A DNA stretch of 64,000 nt from Nissabacter sp. SGAir0207 (GTDB taxonomy: Bacteria > Pseudomonadota > Gammaproteobacteria > Enterobacterales > Enterobacteriaceae). Below the pieces are notes generated by a model that ran no database searches, was not told the origin of the DNA, and saw nothing but the letters and a program-made list of their open reading frames with translations. The stretch is taken from contig NZ_CP028036.1 of NCBI RefSeq assembly GCF_005491205.1, positions 124,001-188,000 of the forward strand, in the 5' to 3' direction. The translations under genes were made by a program, and so were the position numbers. Positions 9,083-17,470 of this stretch are shown here, piece after piece (positions within the stretch are counted from its first letter, which is position 1; each line of letters begins with the position of its first letter).

Positions 9083-10029
9083 AAGCCTTTACCTATGAAC
9101 GCGTAAAAACACCAGCGGAAGCGGCGGCAAGTGCGCAGCGTACGCCGGGAGCAAAATTTATCGCTGGCGGCACCAATCTGCTCGACCTGATGAAGCTGGA
9201 GATAGAGACGCCCGCCCATCTGATCGACGTCAACGGACTGGCGCTGGATAGCATTGAGCCGACCGCCGAGGGAGGGTTGCGCATCGGCGCGCTGGTACGC
9301 AATACCGATCTGGCGGCAGATATGCGGGTACGCCGGGATTATGCAGTGCTGTCGCGCGCGCTACTGGCTGGTGCCTCTGGCCAGCTGCGTAACAAAGCCA
9401 CCACCGCGGGCAATTTGTTGCAGCGTACACGCTGCCCCTACTTCTATGACACCAACCAGCCCTGTAACAAACGCCTGCCCGGCAGCGGTTGCGCGGCGCT
9501 GGAGGGCTTCAGCCGCCAACATGCGGTCGCCGGGGCCAGCAAAGCCTGCATCGCCACGCACCCGAGCGATATGGCGGTGGGGATGCGCCTGCTGGATGCC
9601 GTGATTGAAACGGTTGACCCGGCTGGCAACGGACGCAGCATTCCCATCGCCGATTTTTACCGTGCGCCGGGCGACACCCCTCATCTGGAAACCGTCCTGA
9701 CGCCCGGCGAACTGATTACCGCCGTTACCCTGCCGCGCCCGCTCGGCGGCACCCACATCTACCGCAAGGTGCGCGATCGCGCCTCTTATGCGTTTGCGCT
9801 GGTGTCGGTCGCCGCGGTGGTGCAGCCGGACGGCAGCGGCCGCGTGGCGCTGGGCGGGGTGGCGCATAAACCCTGGCGGCGCGAGCAGGCTGACGCGGAG
9901 ATGGCACAGGGTACCCAGGCGGTGTACCAGCGCCTGTTTGCTGACGCCCAGCCAACACCTGAGAACGAGTTCAAACTGACACTGGCGAAGCGCACGATCG
10001 CGTCCGTACTGGCAGAAGCGAGGGCATGA
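9079..10029 (+). CDS. paoB: Periplasmic aldehyde oxidoreductase, FAD subunit
   Basis: 316 aa starting at a GTG that overlaps the paoA stop. The FAD site is in [11 protein letters not shown] near residue 30. The [11 protein letters not shown] segment with a further Cys in GSGCAALEG matches the extra [4Fe-4S] cluster of E. coli PaoB. It passes electrons from the molybdenum site through FAD to the acceptor. It has no signal of its own and would be carried out with PaoA. The gene ends four bases before paoC. Confidence 0.93.
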   Translation: MKAFTYERVKTPAEAAASAQRTPGAKFIAGGTNLLDLMKLEIETPAHLIDVNGLALDSIEPTAEGGLRIGALVRNTDLAADMRVRRDYAVLSRALLAGASGQLRNKATTAGNLLQRTRCPYFYDTNQPCNKRLPGSGCAALEGFSRQHAVAGASKACIATHPSDMAVGMRLLDAVIETVDPAGNGRSIPIADFYRAPGDTPHLETVLTPGELITAVTLPRPLGGTHIYRKVRDRASYAFALVSVAAVVQPDGSGRVALGGVAHKPWRREQADAEMAQGTQAVYQRLFADAQPTPENEFKLTLAKRTIASVLAEARA

Positions 10030-10033
10030 ACGC

Positions 10034-12229
10034 ATGAAATTTGAGAATCCGGCCAAAGACAATCCCATAGATCAGCTCAAGGTGGTCGGGAAGCCCCATG
10101 ACCGTATCGACGGGCCGCTAAAAACCACCGGCACCGCGACCTATGCCTACGAATGGCATGATGTTGCGCCTGATGCCGCCTATGGCTATCTCGTGGGTTC
10201 ATCCATCGCCAAAGGCCGAATCAACGGCATCAACACCGAGGCGGCGCGCCGCGCGCCGGGCGTGCTGGCCGTGGTCACCGCGGACAATGCTGGCCGTCTG
10301 GGCAAAGGCGACAAGAATGCCGCCGCGCTGCTGGCAGGCAAGGAGATCCAGCACTACCATCAGGCGGTTGCCATCGTCGTGGCGGAGACCTTTGAGCAGG
10401 CGCGTGCCGCGGCGGCGTTGGTGGAGGTGGATTACCGGCGGGAGCGCGGCGCGTGGGATCTGGCGCGCGAAAAAGAGACGGCGAAGCAGGATGAAAGCGA
10501 GCCGGACAAAAAGACCGGCGACTTCGAGCGCGCCTTTGCCGCAGCGGCCGTGAAGCTTGACGCCACCTACACCACCCCCGACCAGAGCCATATGGCGATG
10601 GAGCCTCATGCCTCGCTGGCGATGTGGCAGGGGAATAACGTCACTGTCTGGACGTCTAACCAGATGATCAACTGGGGCCGGGAAGATCTGGCGAAAACGC
10701 TGAATTTGCCGGTCGAAAACGTTCGCTTGATCTCGCCCTATATCGGCGGGGGCTTTGGCGGCAAACTGTTTTTGCGCAGTGACGCAGTGCTGGCGGCACT
10801 GGGTGCCAAGGCTGCACAGCGCCCGGTAAAACTCGCCCTGTCGCGCCCCCTTATCCCTAACAACACTACCCATCGCCCGGCCACCATCCAGCACATCCGC
10901 ATTGGCACCGACAGCGCGGGGCATATCACCGCGATTGCCCATGAGAGCTGGTCGGGCAACCTGCCTGAAGGCAAATCAGAGACGGCCGTTCAGCAAACGG
11001 AGCTGCTCTATGCCGGGGCCAACCGTTTTACCGGGCTGCGGCTGGCAAGGCTCGATTTGCCGGAAGGCAACGCCATGCGCGCGCCCGGCGAGGCACCGGG
11101 ATTGATGGCGCTGGAGATTGCCATTGACGAGATGGCGGAGAAGCTGGGCATGGATCCGGTGGCGTTCCGTATTCTCAATGACACGCAGGTCGATCCGGCC
11201 AATCCTGACCGGCTCTTTTCCCGGCGTCAGCTGGTGGAGTGCCTGCGCACCGGCGAGGAGAAATTTGGCTGGAACCGCCGCAATGCCCAGCCCGGGCAGG
11301 TGCGCGACGGCCGCTGGTTAATCGGCATGGGCGTGGCGGCGGGCTTCCGTAATAATCTGGTGATGGCCTCTGGCGCGCGGGTGCATCTCGACCCACAGGG
11401 CGTGGTCACCGTTGAGACGGATATGACGGACATCGGCACCGGCAGTTACACCATCATCGCCCAGACCGCCGCGGAAATGATGGGCGTGCCGCTAGAGAAG
11501 GTGGTGGTACGTCTGGGCGACTCAGATTTTCCGGTATCGGCCGGATCGGGCGGGCAGTGGGGCGCCAACAGTTCAACCGCTGGCGTCTATGCGGCGTGCG
11601 TGAAACTGCGCGAGGTGGTGGCGCAAAAGCTTGGGCTGGCCGCTGACGAGGCGCGCTTTGTCGAGGGTGAGGTACGCCTCGGCGACCGCCGTATCCCACT
11701 CGCTGATGCGGCGCAGGGCGGCCGGATCACGGTGGAAGACACCATTGAATTCGGCGATCTGGCGAAAAAGTACCAGCAATCAACCTTTGCCGGGCACTTT
11801 GTCGAGGTGGGCGTCGATATGGCCACCGGCGAGGTGCGTATCCGCCGGATGCTGGCGGTGTGTGCCGCCGGACGCATCCTCAACCCTAAAACCGCGCGCA
11901 GCCAGGTGATCGGGGCGATGACGATGGGCGTGGGTGCCGCGCTGATGGAGGAGCTGGCGGTGGATACGCGGCTGGGCTACTTCGTGAACCACGATCTGGC
12001 GGGCTACGAGGTGCCAGTCCATGCCGATATTCCCGAGCAGGAGGTCATTTTCCTCGACGACACCGATCCCGTCTCGTCACCGATGAAAGCGAAAGGCGTC
12101 GGCGAACTGGGGCTGTGCGGCGTCAGCGCGGCGATTGCCAATGCCATCTACAACGCCACCGGCGTGCGCGTCAGGGATTACCCGGTTACGCTCGACAAGC
12201 TGCTGAAGGGCTTGCCGCAGCTGGTCTAG
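10034..12229 (+). CDS. paoC: Periplasmic aldehyde oxidoreductase, molybdenum-binding subunit
   Basis: 731 aa, family-typical length. It binds the molybdenum cytosine-dinucleotide cofactor; landmarks are GGGFGGK near residue 240, RAPGEAPG near 350 and the catalytic Glu in KGVGELGLCG near the C-terminus. It oxidises aldehydes to carboxylic acids. In E. coli the next gene is paoD, the MCD-insertion chaperone; here the operon ends with a terminator and a leftward tetR, so the chaperone must be supplied from elsewhere. Confidence 0.94.
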   Translation: MKFENPAKDNPIDQLKVVGKPHDRIDGPLKTTGTATYAYEWHDVAPDAAYGYLVGSSIAKGRINGINTEAARRAPGVLAVVTADNAGRLGKGDKNAAALLAGKEIQHYHQAVAIVVAETFEQARAAAALVEVDYRRERGAWDLAREKETAKQDESEPDKKTGDFERAFAAAAVKLDATYTTPDQSHMAMEPHASLAMWQGNNVTVWTSNQMINWGREDLAKTLNLPVENVRLISPYIGGGFGGKLFLRSDAVLAALGAKAAQRPVKLALSRPLIPNNTTHRPATIQHIRIGTDSAGHITAIAHESWSGNLPEGKSETAVQQTELLYAGANRFTGLRLARLDLPEGNAMRAPGEAPGLMALEIAIDEMAEKLGMDPVAFRILNDTQVDPANPDRLFSRRQLVECLRTGEEKFGWNRRNAQPGQVRDGRWLIGMGVAAGFRNNLVMASGARVHLDPQGVVTVETDMTDIGTGSYTIIAQTAAEMMGVPLEKVVVRLGDSDFPVSAGSGGQWGANSSTAGVYAACVKLREVVAQKLGLAADEARFVEGEVRLGDRRIPLADAAQGGRITVEDTIEFGDLAKKYQQSTFAGHFVEVGVDMATGEVRIRRMLAVCAAGRILNPKTARSQVIGAMTMGVGAALMEELAVDTRLGYFVNHDLAGYEVPVHADIPEQEVIFLDDTDPVSSPMKAKGVGELGLCGVSAAIANAIYNATGVRVRDYPVTLDKLLKGLPQLV

Positions 12230-12245
12230 GCTTATCTGATAGACG

Positions 12246-12271
12246 CGGGCGGCCATTGGCCGCCCGTTTTT
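12246..12271 (+). terminator. Rho-independent terminator after paoABC
   Basis: CGGGCGGCC (12246-12254) pairs with GGCCGCCCG (12258-12266) over a three-base loop and is followed by five T residues. It stands 17 bp after the paoC stop. Confidence 0.9.
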
Positions 12272-12329
12272 CACCTTCGGAGCCAGTGCCGCGCCAGCGG
12301 GTGCCCAACGGTTTCAAGCGGCGTCGGGT

Positions 12330-12899
12330 TTACCCCTGAACGGGCAGCAGCCCTGCCTGTGCATACCCATCGATAAGTTCGTCAAACAGGTGAATATCAT
12401 TCCGGCTTCTGGCCATCAACTGCGCGCCAGCAATGGCGGAGAAAATGGCGCGCGCGCGCTTTTCACTCTCCTCAGGGGCGGTTAGCCCGGCTTCCTGAAG
12501 CTGTATGCTCAGCCAGGCCACATTGACGTCAGCGAACTTCTGCACCTCCTCTTTGACCGGTTCTGGCAGGTCGTCATACTCAGCGGACATAAAGCTGCCC
12601 ATGCAGAGCCGGTTCCCACTCTCCAGCGAGCGGCGAAAGATGTGCGGATAACGGCTTAAGCTTTTGAGCGCGTCGCCCTCGGTTTCACGCAGCGTTGCCA
12701 GATCGCGCGCGGTGTCTTCCCAATAACGCTGCGCCACGGCCGCTCCCAGTTCCGCCTTGCTTGGGAAATGGTAATAAATACTCGCCGCCTTGATCCCGAC
12801 CTCATCCGCCAGCCCGCGGATGTTCAGGCCGGTATACCCGTGAGCCTGCGCCGCCAGTCGCGCCGCGTTCAATATCTCATCTCTGGATGTCTTGCCCAT
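12330..12899 (-). CDS. TetR family transcriptional repressor
   Basis: 189 aa. The N-terminal HTH reads ILNAARLAAQAHGYTGLNIR ... GIKAASIYYHFPSKAEL, the TetR hallmark; the C-terminal ligand domain resembles the TetR_C group often annotated as regulators of amidases or hydrolases. AGGAGG precedes the ATG. It is divergent from an amidase gene, and two copies of CTAnCA-nn-TGTTAG in the shared gap are strong candidate operators. It very likely represses itself and the amidase. Confidence 0.9.
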   Translation of the reverse strand: MGKTSRDEILNAARLAAQAHGYTGLNIRGLADEVGIKAASIYYHFPSKAELGAAVAQRYWEDTARDLATLRETEGDALKSLSRYPHIFRRSLESGNRLCMGSFMSAEYDDLPEPVKEEVQKFADVNVAWLSIQLQEAGLTAPEESEKRARAIFSAIAGAQLMARSRNDIHLFDELIDGYAQAGLLPVQG

Positions 12900-12929
12900 T
12901 GCGTTCCTCCTGAAGATTATTCCTTAATT

Positions 12930-12943
12930 CTAACATGTGTTAG
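12930..12943. promoter_or_regulatory. Candidate TetR operator 1
   Basis: CTAACATGTGTTAG is a perfect 6-2-6 inverted repeat between tetR and the amidase gene. A near copy lies at 12984-12997. Confidence 0.65.
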
Positions 12944-12950
12944 GTAGGTG

Positions 12951-12979
12951 TTGACAGTCTGTTTTGTTGCGCCTACTGT
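12951..12979 (+). promoter_or_regulatory. Sigma-70-type promoter for the amidase
   Basis: TTGACA at 12951-12956 (perfect -35) is followed after 17 bp by TACTGT (12974-12979, weak -10). The promoter lies exactly between the two candidate TetR operators. Confidence 0.6.
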
Positions 12980-12983
12980 TTAC

Positions 12984-12997
12984 CTACCAACTGTTAG
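12984..12997. promoter_or_regulatory. Candidate TetR operator 2
   Basis: CTACCAACTGTTAG is the 6-2-6 repeat of operator 1 with one mismatch in the stem. It overlaps the expected transcription start of the amidase. Confidence 0.6.
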
Positions 12998-13023
12998 TTA
13001 GATAAACCCCAGACGAGGCAATC

Positions 13024-14430
13024 ATGGACAAAGAGATTTTTTACTCAGACGCAACTGCACTGGCTGGCCTGATCCGCCGCCGTGACCTCTCGCCGGTTGA
13101 GGTGATGCAGGCACACCTTGACCGCATCGACGCAACCAACCCGGAGATCAACGCCATTGTGACGATGGCAGACGATGCCATGAAACATGCCAGAGCAGCG
13201 GAGGCCGCCGTGATGCGAGGCGACGAGCTTGGCCCGCTGCATGGCGTTCCCTTTACGGTAAAAGATTCGATAGACACGGCTGGCGTGATGACGCAACGCG
13301 GCTCGCCCATCTTCAAGGGTCGCCTGCCGGCTGAAGACGCCACCAGCGTGGCGCGGCTTAAACGTGCGGGCGGTATCCTGCTGGCGAAAACCAACCTGCC
13401 GGAGTTCTCCTACTGGATCGAGAGCGATAACCTGCTGTCCGGGCGCTCCAACAATCCGTGGGATGTGACCCGCACGCCCGGCGGCTCCAGCGGTGGGGAG
13501 TCCGCTGCGATTGCCGCAGGGATGTCACCGCTGGGCCTCGGCACCGACCTCGCCATCTCGGTGCGCGGGCCGGCGGCGCAGACGGGCATTACCTCGATGA
13601 AAGCCACGCATGGTAGCGTGCCCATGACCGGCATCTGGCCGCGCGCCCCGCGCCGGTTCTGGCATGTCGGCCCGATGGCCCGTTCGATAAGGGATATTGC
13701 GCTGGCCTTCTCACAACTGGCTGGCCCGGACGGGCACGATGCCTTTTCCAGTAATGCGCCGGTTTACCGGGATAGGCTGCCTTTCACCCCGTCACGCCCG
13801 CTGCGTATTGGCTGGATGACCGGCCCCGGCTTTGGCCCGGTTGACCCGGAGGTGGCGGCGATCGTGAAATCCGCCGCCGAGGCGCTACAGGGGCCGGGCG
13901 TGATGGTGGAGCAGGTGGGCATAGCGGCGCTGGAGCGGGATTTCGCGCTGGATGTGTTCAACCGGATACATGTCATGGAGATGAAGCCAGCGTTTGCGGC
14001 CGCCACGGCGGGCCGCCATCCTGATGAGCTGTATAAGATGGCCAAGACCATGCTGTCACTGCCAGATACCTCGATGGCTGATTTTATCGAGGCGGAGCAG
14101 GCGGCCGAAAGGCTGCGGGATGGGTTTGAAGCGTACTTCGCACAGTATGACGCGCTGATCACGCATGTTCTCCCCATTCCGGCACATAAGCATGGCGTTG
14201 ACCGCTTCGTGATTGATGGGCAGGAGGTGGATGCCACCTACCTTCAGGGTGCCACTGTCCCCCTGAACGTGACGGGCTTGCCCGGCATCGCGCTGCCATT
14301 CGGGAAGAGTCAGGGAATGCCGGTGAACGTCCAGATTGTCGGCAAGTGGCACGCCGAGAGCCTGATTCTGCATATCGCGTCACTGCTTGAAGCCGTCAGC
14401 CCGATGAGAGGGCTGCATCCATCGCTTTAG
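13024..14430 (+). CDS. Amidase-signature family hydrolase
   Basis: 468 aa. The amidase-signature triad is visible: Lys80 in FTVKDS, the serine pair 155/156 in GGSSGGESAA, and Ser179 in the AISVRGPAA segment. The family hydrolyses C-N bonds of amides to acid and ammonia. No GatB/GatC partners are near and the loop around Ser179 is unlike GatA, so this is a free catabolic amidase, substrate unknown. GAGG precedes the ATG. It is controlled by the divergent TetR gene. Acid and ammonia release would fit a nitrogen or xenobiotic role. Confidence 0.9.
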   Translation: MDKEIFYSDATALAGLIRRRDLSPVEVMQAHLDRIDATNPEINAIVTMADDAMKHARAAEAAVMRGDELGPLHGVPFTVKDSIDTAGVMTQRGSPIFKGRLPAEDATSVARLKRAGGILLAKTNLPEFSYWIESDNLLSGRSNNPWDVTRTPGGSSGGESAAIAAGMSPLGLGTDLAISVRGPAAQTGITSMKATHGSVPMTGIWPRAPRRFWHVGPMARSIRDIALAFSQLAGPDGHDAFSSNAPVYRDRLPFTPSRPLRIGWMTGPGFGPVDPEVAAIVKSAAEALQGPGVMVEQVGIAALERDFALDVFNRIHVMEMKPAFAAATAGRHPDELYKMAKTMLSLPDTSMADFIEAEQAAERLRDGFEAYFAQYDALITHVLPIPAHKHGVDRFVIDGQEVDATYLQGATVPLNVTGLPGIALPFGKSQGMPVNVQIVGKWHAESLILHIASLLEAVSPMRGLHPSL

Positions 14431-14506
14431 GAATGGGCCTCATTAGCGATGCCGGGGAACGCTTATGGTAACGTATTCATTACCGCATCTATTAAGGGTA
14501 TTCAGT

Positions 14507-14905
14507 ATGCTGAAGGGTCTGAACCATATAACACTTGCCGTCAGTGATATTGCAAGGAGCGTTGATTTTTACGTCAACCGGCTGGGTTTTATCCTTAAGG
14601 CCAGGTGGGCTGGTGGGGCTTACCTGTGTCTGGGCGATCTCTGGCTGTGTCTTTCGGTGGATGATGTTGCCGTCTCTGGGGATTACACGCACTACGCCTT
14701 CAGCATCCAGCGTGAGGATTTCGATGCCTTTGCCCATCACCTGCAAGCATCAGGCGTGACAGAGTGGAAAACAGATAAGAGCGAAGGAAAATCGCTCTAC
14801 TTTCTGGACCCGGATGGGCACAAGCTCGAAATCCATGAAGGCGATTTAGCCAGTCGCCTCCGTGCCTGCATGGCGCACCCTTACAAGGACATGGAGTTTT
14901 TCTAA
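14507..14905 (+). CDS. fosA: Fosfomycin glutathione transferase
   Basis: 132 aa glyoxalase-fold protein. It matches FosA closely: [10 protein letters not shown] opening with metal ligand His7 and Thr9, the [19 protein letters not shown] block, metal His62 in DYTHYAFSI, and Glu108 in [10 protein letters not shown], ending in PYKDMEFF. FosA adds glutathione to fosfomycin using Mn and K ions. AAGGG eight bases before the ATG at 14507 sets the start; a longer frame from 14465 lacks such a site. It is a chromosomal-type copy, convergent with the zinc GTPase gene and with no mobile element nearby. Confidence 0.93.
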   Translation: MLKGLNHITLAVSDIARSVDFYVNRLGFILKARWAGGAYLCLGDLWLCLSVDDVAVSGDYTHYAFSIQREDFDAFAHHLQASGVTEWKTDKSEGKSLYFLDPDGHKLEIHEGDLASRLRACMAHPYKDMEFF

Positions 14906-14915
14906 AGCAACAGAT

Positions 14916-14950
14916 ATCCGCTTCTCTCCTACACTGCGAGGGAAGCGGAT
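14916..14950. terminator. Inverted repeat between fosA and the COG0523 gene
   Basis: ATCCGCTTC (14916-14924) and GAAGCGGAT (14942-14950) are perfectly complementary across 17 bases, just after fosA and before the end of the leftward GTPase gene. There is no T-run; it is a possible terminator for either strand. Confidence 0.4.
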
Positions 14951-15002
14951 GCTCCTATCCGTGGCAAAAGGCGTGCGTCAGGCAACCCTGCCTTGGTCGG
15001 AA

Positions 15003-16220
15003 TTAATCAAACCACGGCTGGAATGGGTCGGGGAAGTTCTCCCAGCCTTCCGGCCCCTTATTCATCTCATCATACGTCAGCAGGGCGGCATCAAGTTGCT
15101 GCCTTAACTGCGCCTCATCCATGTTGATGCCGATAAACACCAGCTCCTGACGCGCGTCGCCGGTGCCTACCACCCAGTTCTCCAGAATGAACTGCAAGGT
15201 GTCCGGATCCTGCGGCCAGCGCTCCTGCGGTACACTCGCCCACCACAGGCCCGCCAGCCCCTGCCGGCTGACCCCACCGGCCTGCGACCAGGAGCCAGCA
15301 TGGCGCGGGCGGCTGGCCAGCCAGAAGAAGCCCTTTGAGCGCACCACGCCGCGCATATCCCCCTCCACGATCTCCCAGAAGCGCTGCGGGTGGAACGGGC
15401 GGCGCGCGCGATAGACAAAGCTACGAATGCCATACTCTTCCGTCTCTGGCGTGTGTTCCCCACGTAGTTCTTTCAGCCAGCCCGGCGCCTGCGAGGCGGC
15501 ATCGAAGTCAAACAGGCCGGTGTTCAGTACCTGATCGAGATCAACCTGACCAAAAGAGGAGGTGACAATCTTGGCGCGCGGGTTCAGCGAGTGCAGAATG
15601 GCGGTCAGCCGTTTTTTCTGTTCATCATCAACCAGATCCATTTTGTTCAGGATCAGAACGTCACAGAACTCAATCTGGTCGATCAGGAGATCCACTACCG
15701 TGCGCTCATCCTCTTCACCCAGCGATTCACCCCGGGCGCGGATGCTCTCATCAGACTCATAGTCGCGCAGGAAATTGAAGCCATCCACCACGGTCACCAT
15801 CGTATCGAGGCGAGCTACCTCAGAGAGGCTTTGCCCATCCTCATCGGCGAAGGTAAACGTCTCCGCCACCGGCAGTGGCTCAGAGATCCCCGTGGACTCA
15901 ATGACCAAATGGTCGAAACGGCCCTCTTTCGCCAGTCGGTTCACCTCGAGCAGCAAATCCTCACGCAAGGTGCAGCAGATGCAGCCATTGCTCATCTCCA
16001 CCAGTTTCTCATCCGTTCGCGACAGTTCGGCCCCGCCATCGCGCACCAGCGCGGCATCAATGTTGACCTCAGACATATCGTTGACGATGACCGCTACCCG
16101 CCGCCCCTCGCGGTTATTCAGGATGTGGTTGAGCAGGGTGGTTTTGCCAGCGCCGAGAAAACCGGAGAGCACCGTAACCGGTAATTTTGGGGGGTTGGAT
16201 GTGAAAGGGATGAATGACAT
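15003..16220 (-). CDS. zigA: COG0523 GTPase, probable zinc metallochaperone (ZigA-type)
   Basis: 405 aa CobW/COG0523 protein: Walker [10 protein letters not shown] (20-28), the metal-binding CxCC motif (Cys80, 82, 83 in [13 protein letters not shown]), ESTGISEP switch region, NKMD guanine-recognition motif, and a C-terminal CobW_C domain. Such proteins deliver zinc to client enzymes under zinc starvation. A near-consensus Zur box lies just upstream, supporting a zinc rather than cobalt or nickel role. The gene stands alone. YeiR- or YjiA-type naming would also be defensible; the ZigA name rests on length and Zur control. Confidence 0.88.
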   Translation of the reverse strand: MSFIPFTSNPPKLPVTVLSGFLGAGKTTLLNHILNNREGRRVAVIVNDMSEVNIDAALVRDGGAELSRTDEKLVEMSNGCICCTLREDLLLEVNRLAKEGRFDHLVIESTGISEPLPVAETFTFADEDGQSLSEVARLDTMVTVVDGFNFLRDYESDESIRARGESLGEEDERTVVDLLIDQIEFCDVLILNKMDLVDDEQKKRLTAILHSLNPRAKIVTSSFGQVDLDQVLNTGLFDFDAASQAPGWLKELRGEHTPETEEYGIRSFVYRARRPFHPQRFWEIVEGDMRGVVRSKGFFWLASRPRHAGSWSQAGGVSRQGLAGLWWASVPQERWPQDPDTLQFILENWVVGTGDARQELVFIGINMDEAQLRQQLDAALLTYDEMNKGPEGWENFPDPFQPWFD

Positions 16221-16289
16221 TGCGATTCCTTGAAGAAAATAAACTAAAGGTGTGCCTGGGCAAGATAACCAGCCAAAGTCACCTAATTT

Positions 16290-16308
16290 GATATGTTATA
16301 ACATAACA
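16290..16308. promoter_or_regulatory. Zur box
   Basis: ATGTTATAACATAACA within 16290-16308 fits the enteric Zur consensus ATGTTATANTATAACAT at nearly every fixed position. It is about 75 bp upstream of the leftward COG0523 GTPase start, so zinc-loaded Zur should repress that gene. Confidence 0.75.
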
Positions 16309-16522
16309 AAAAGGAGTTCTACAAGGAGCCTTCAGTATCAATACTGGATGGGATTCAGGGTATGTCCTCTTCAGCGCGGGGATTTGTGCGCTTCATTCAA
16401 TGCTGTAATGCCCCCGGACATCGGGTCTGATGATGTGCCCAGTTGGCAATGTCACTGAGCACATCAGGCGCGTAGGCATAGTGTCCTGATAATAAAAAAG
16501 CAGCGCGTTTCCACCACGGCCA

Positions 16523-16972
16523 TTGGAGAGCTGGTCTGTGCCGCTGTCCGTCATGCTGGTTGTCCCGCTGGGCTTACTGGGCGCGGCGCTGGCCGTCTTC
16601 TTGAGAGACATGCCCAACGACGTCTTTTTCAAGGTGGGCATGATTACCATCATCGGCTTGTCAGCTAAAAACGCCATCCTGATCGTTGAGTTTGCTAAGC
16701 AGTTGCATGAGAACGGTGAAAACCTTGTTGAGGCCACGCTCAAGGCAGCGCGTATGCGCTTGCGACCAATATTGATGACCTCCCTGGCTTTCACCTTGGG
16801 CGTGGTGCCACTGATGCTGGCGAGTGGGGCCAGTGCTGAAACTCAACATGCCATTGGCACCGGGGTATTTGGCGGCATGATTAGCGGAACGTTGCTGGCG
16901 ATTTTCTTTGTTCCCTTATTCTATTTCGTTGTAAGCAATGTGGTCATGAGGTTTACCAAAAAACGCAGTTAA
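16523..16972 (+). pseudogene. 3' remnant of an RND efflux pump (AcrB/MexB type)
   Basis: About 149 codons matching only the last transmembrane part of an RND pump, which is normally about 1030 aa. It begins abruptly at [20 protein letters not shown] and keeps the [15 protein letters not shown] helix, the [12 protein letters not shown] loop and the last helix [14 protein letters not shown]. The upstream frame does not continue into RND sequence, and no adaptor gene is present. It is a deletion remnant, likely non-functional. A hairpin terminator follows. Confidence 0.85.
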
Positions 16973-16978
16973 TAGACC

Positions 16979-17008
16979 TTTAAGGCGTATCGACTGATAC
17001 GCCTTAAA
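16979..17008 (+). terminator. 13-bp stem terminator after the RND remnant
   Basis: TTTAAGGCGTATC (16979-16991) pairs perfectly with GATACGCCTTAAA (16996-17008) around a GACT loop. AT-rich flanks on both sides suit a terminator in either direction. Confidence 0.75.
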
Positions 17009-17021
17009 TAAAGGAGGAAAC

Positions 17022-17444
17022 ATGTCATCCAACCCCTGCTTTCATCAGCAAATTATCGATGATCTGCTGGTATGGATTGATGCAAACCTGCATAGTCCAA
17101 TCAATAATCAGATCGTTTCTGAGCGTTGTGGCTTTTCTATGTGGTATATGCAAAGGCTATTTAAAAAGCATACCGGTCTGACACTGGGAACGTATATTCA
17201 TAAAACAAAACTCGACCGTTCAGTCATTGAATTAATGGAGGGTGATGACTCTGTTAGCGCGATTGCCATAAAATATGGCTATGAATCACCACAAACATTT
17301 ACTCGTGCAATCAGCCGTCGGTATGGTATTCCACCCGGTGCCATAAGAAAATTATCGGATAGCAAAAAAGCCATAATCCGCGATCGGATAGAAAATTTTT
17401 CACGCGCCACAAATCACTCAGTCATACCATGCCCGGTTACCTAA
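17022..17444 (+). CDS. AraC/XylS-type regulator (MarA/SoxS/RamA-like)
   Basis: 140 aa, essentially only the two-HTH AraC DNA-binding domain: LLVWIDANLHSPINNQIVSE ... GFSMWYMQRLFKKHTGLTLG, then AIKYGYESPQTFTRAISRRYGIPPGAIR. Single-domain members (MarA, SoxS, Rob N-terminus, RamA) activate efflux and stress genes. AAGGAGG precedes the ATG. It lies between an RND remnant and the smvA gene, so it was probably a local efflux activator. Low GC relative to most neighbours hints at transfer. Confidence 0.87.
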   Translation: MSSNPCFHQQIIDDLLVWIDANLHSPINNQIVSERCGFSMWYMQRLFKKHTGLTLGTYIHKTKLDRSVIELMEGDDSVSAIAIKYGYESPQTFTRAISRRYGIPPGAIRKLSDSKKAIIRDRIENFSRATNHSVIPCPVT

Positions 17445-17470
17445 CAGAACGGAATGGTTTGGAGAATAAT

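Noticed and set aside
16393..16522. Gene end or esterase-like fragment leftward of the RND remnant
   Set aside because: Two short frames look faintly protein-like (such as HYAYAPDVLSDIANW), but nothing supports a family or a start.
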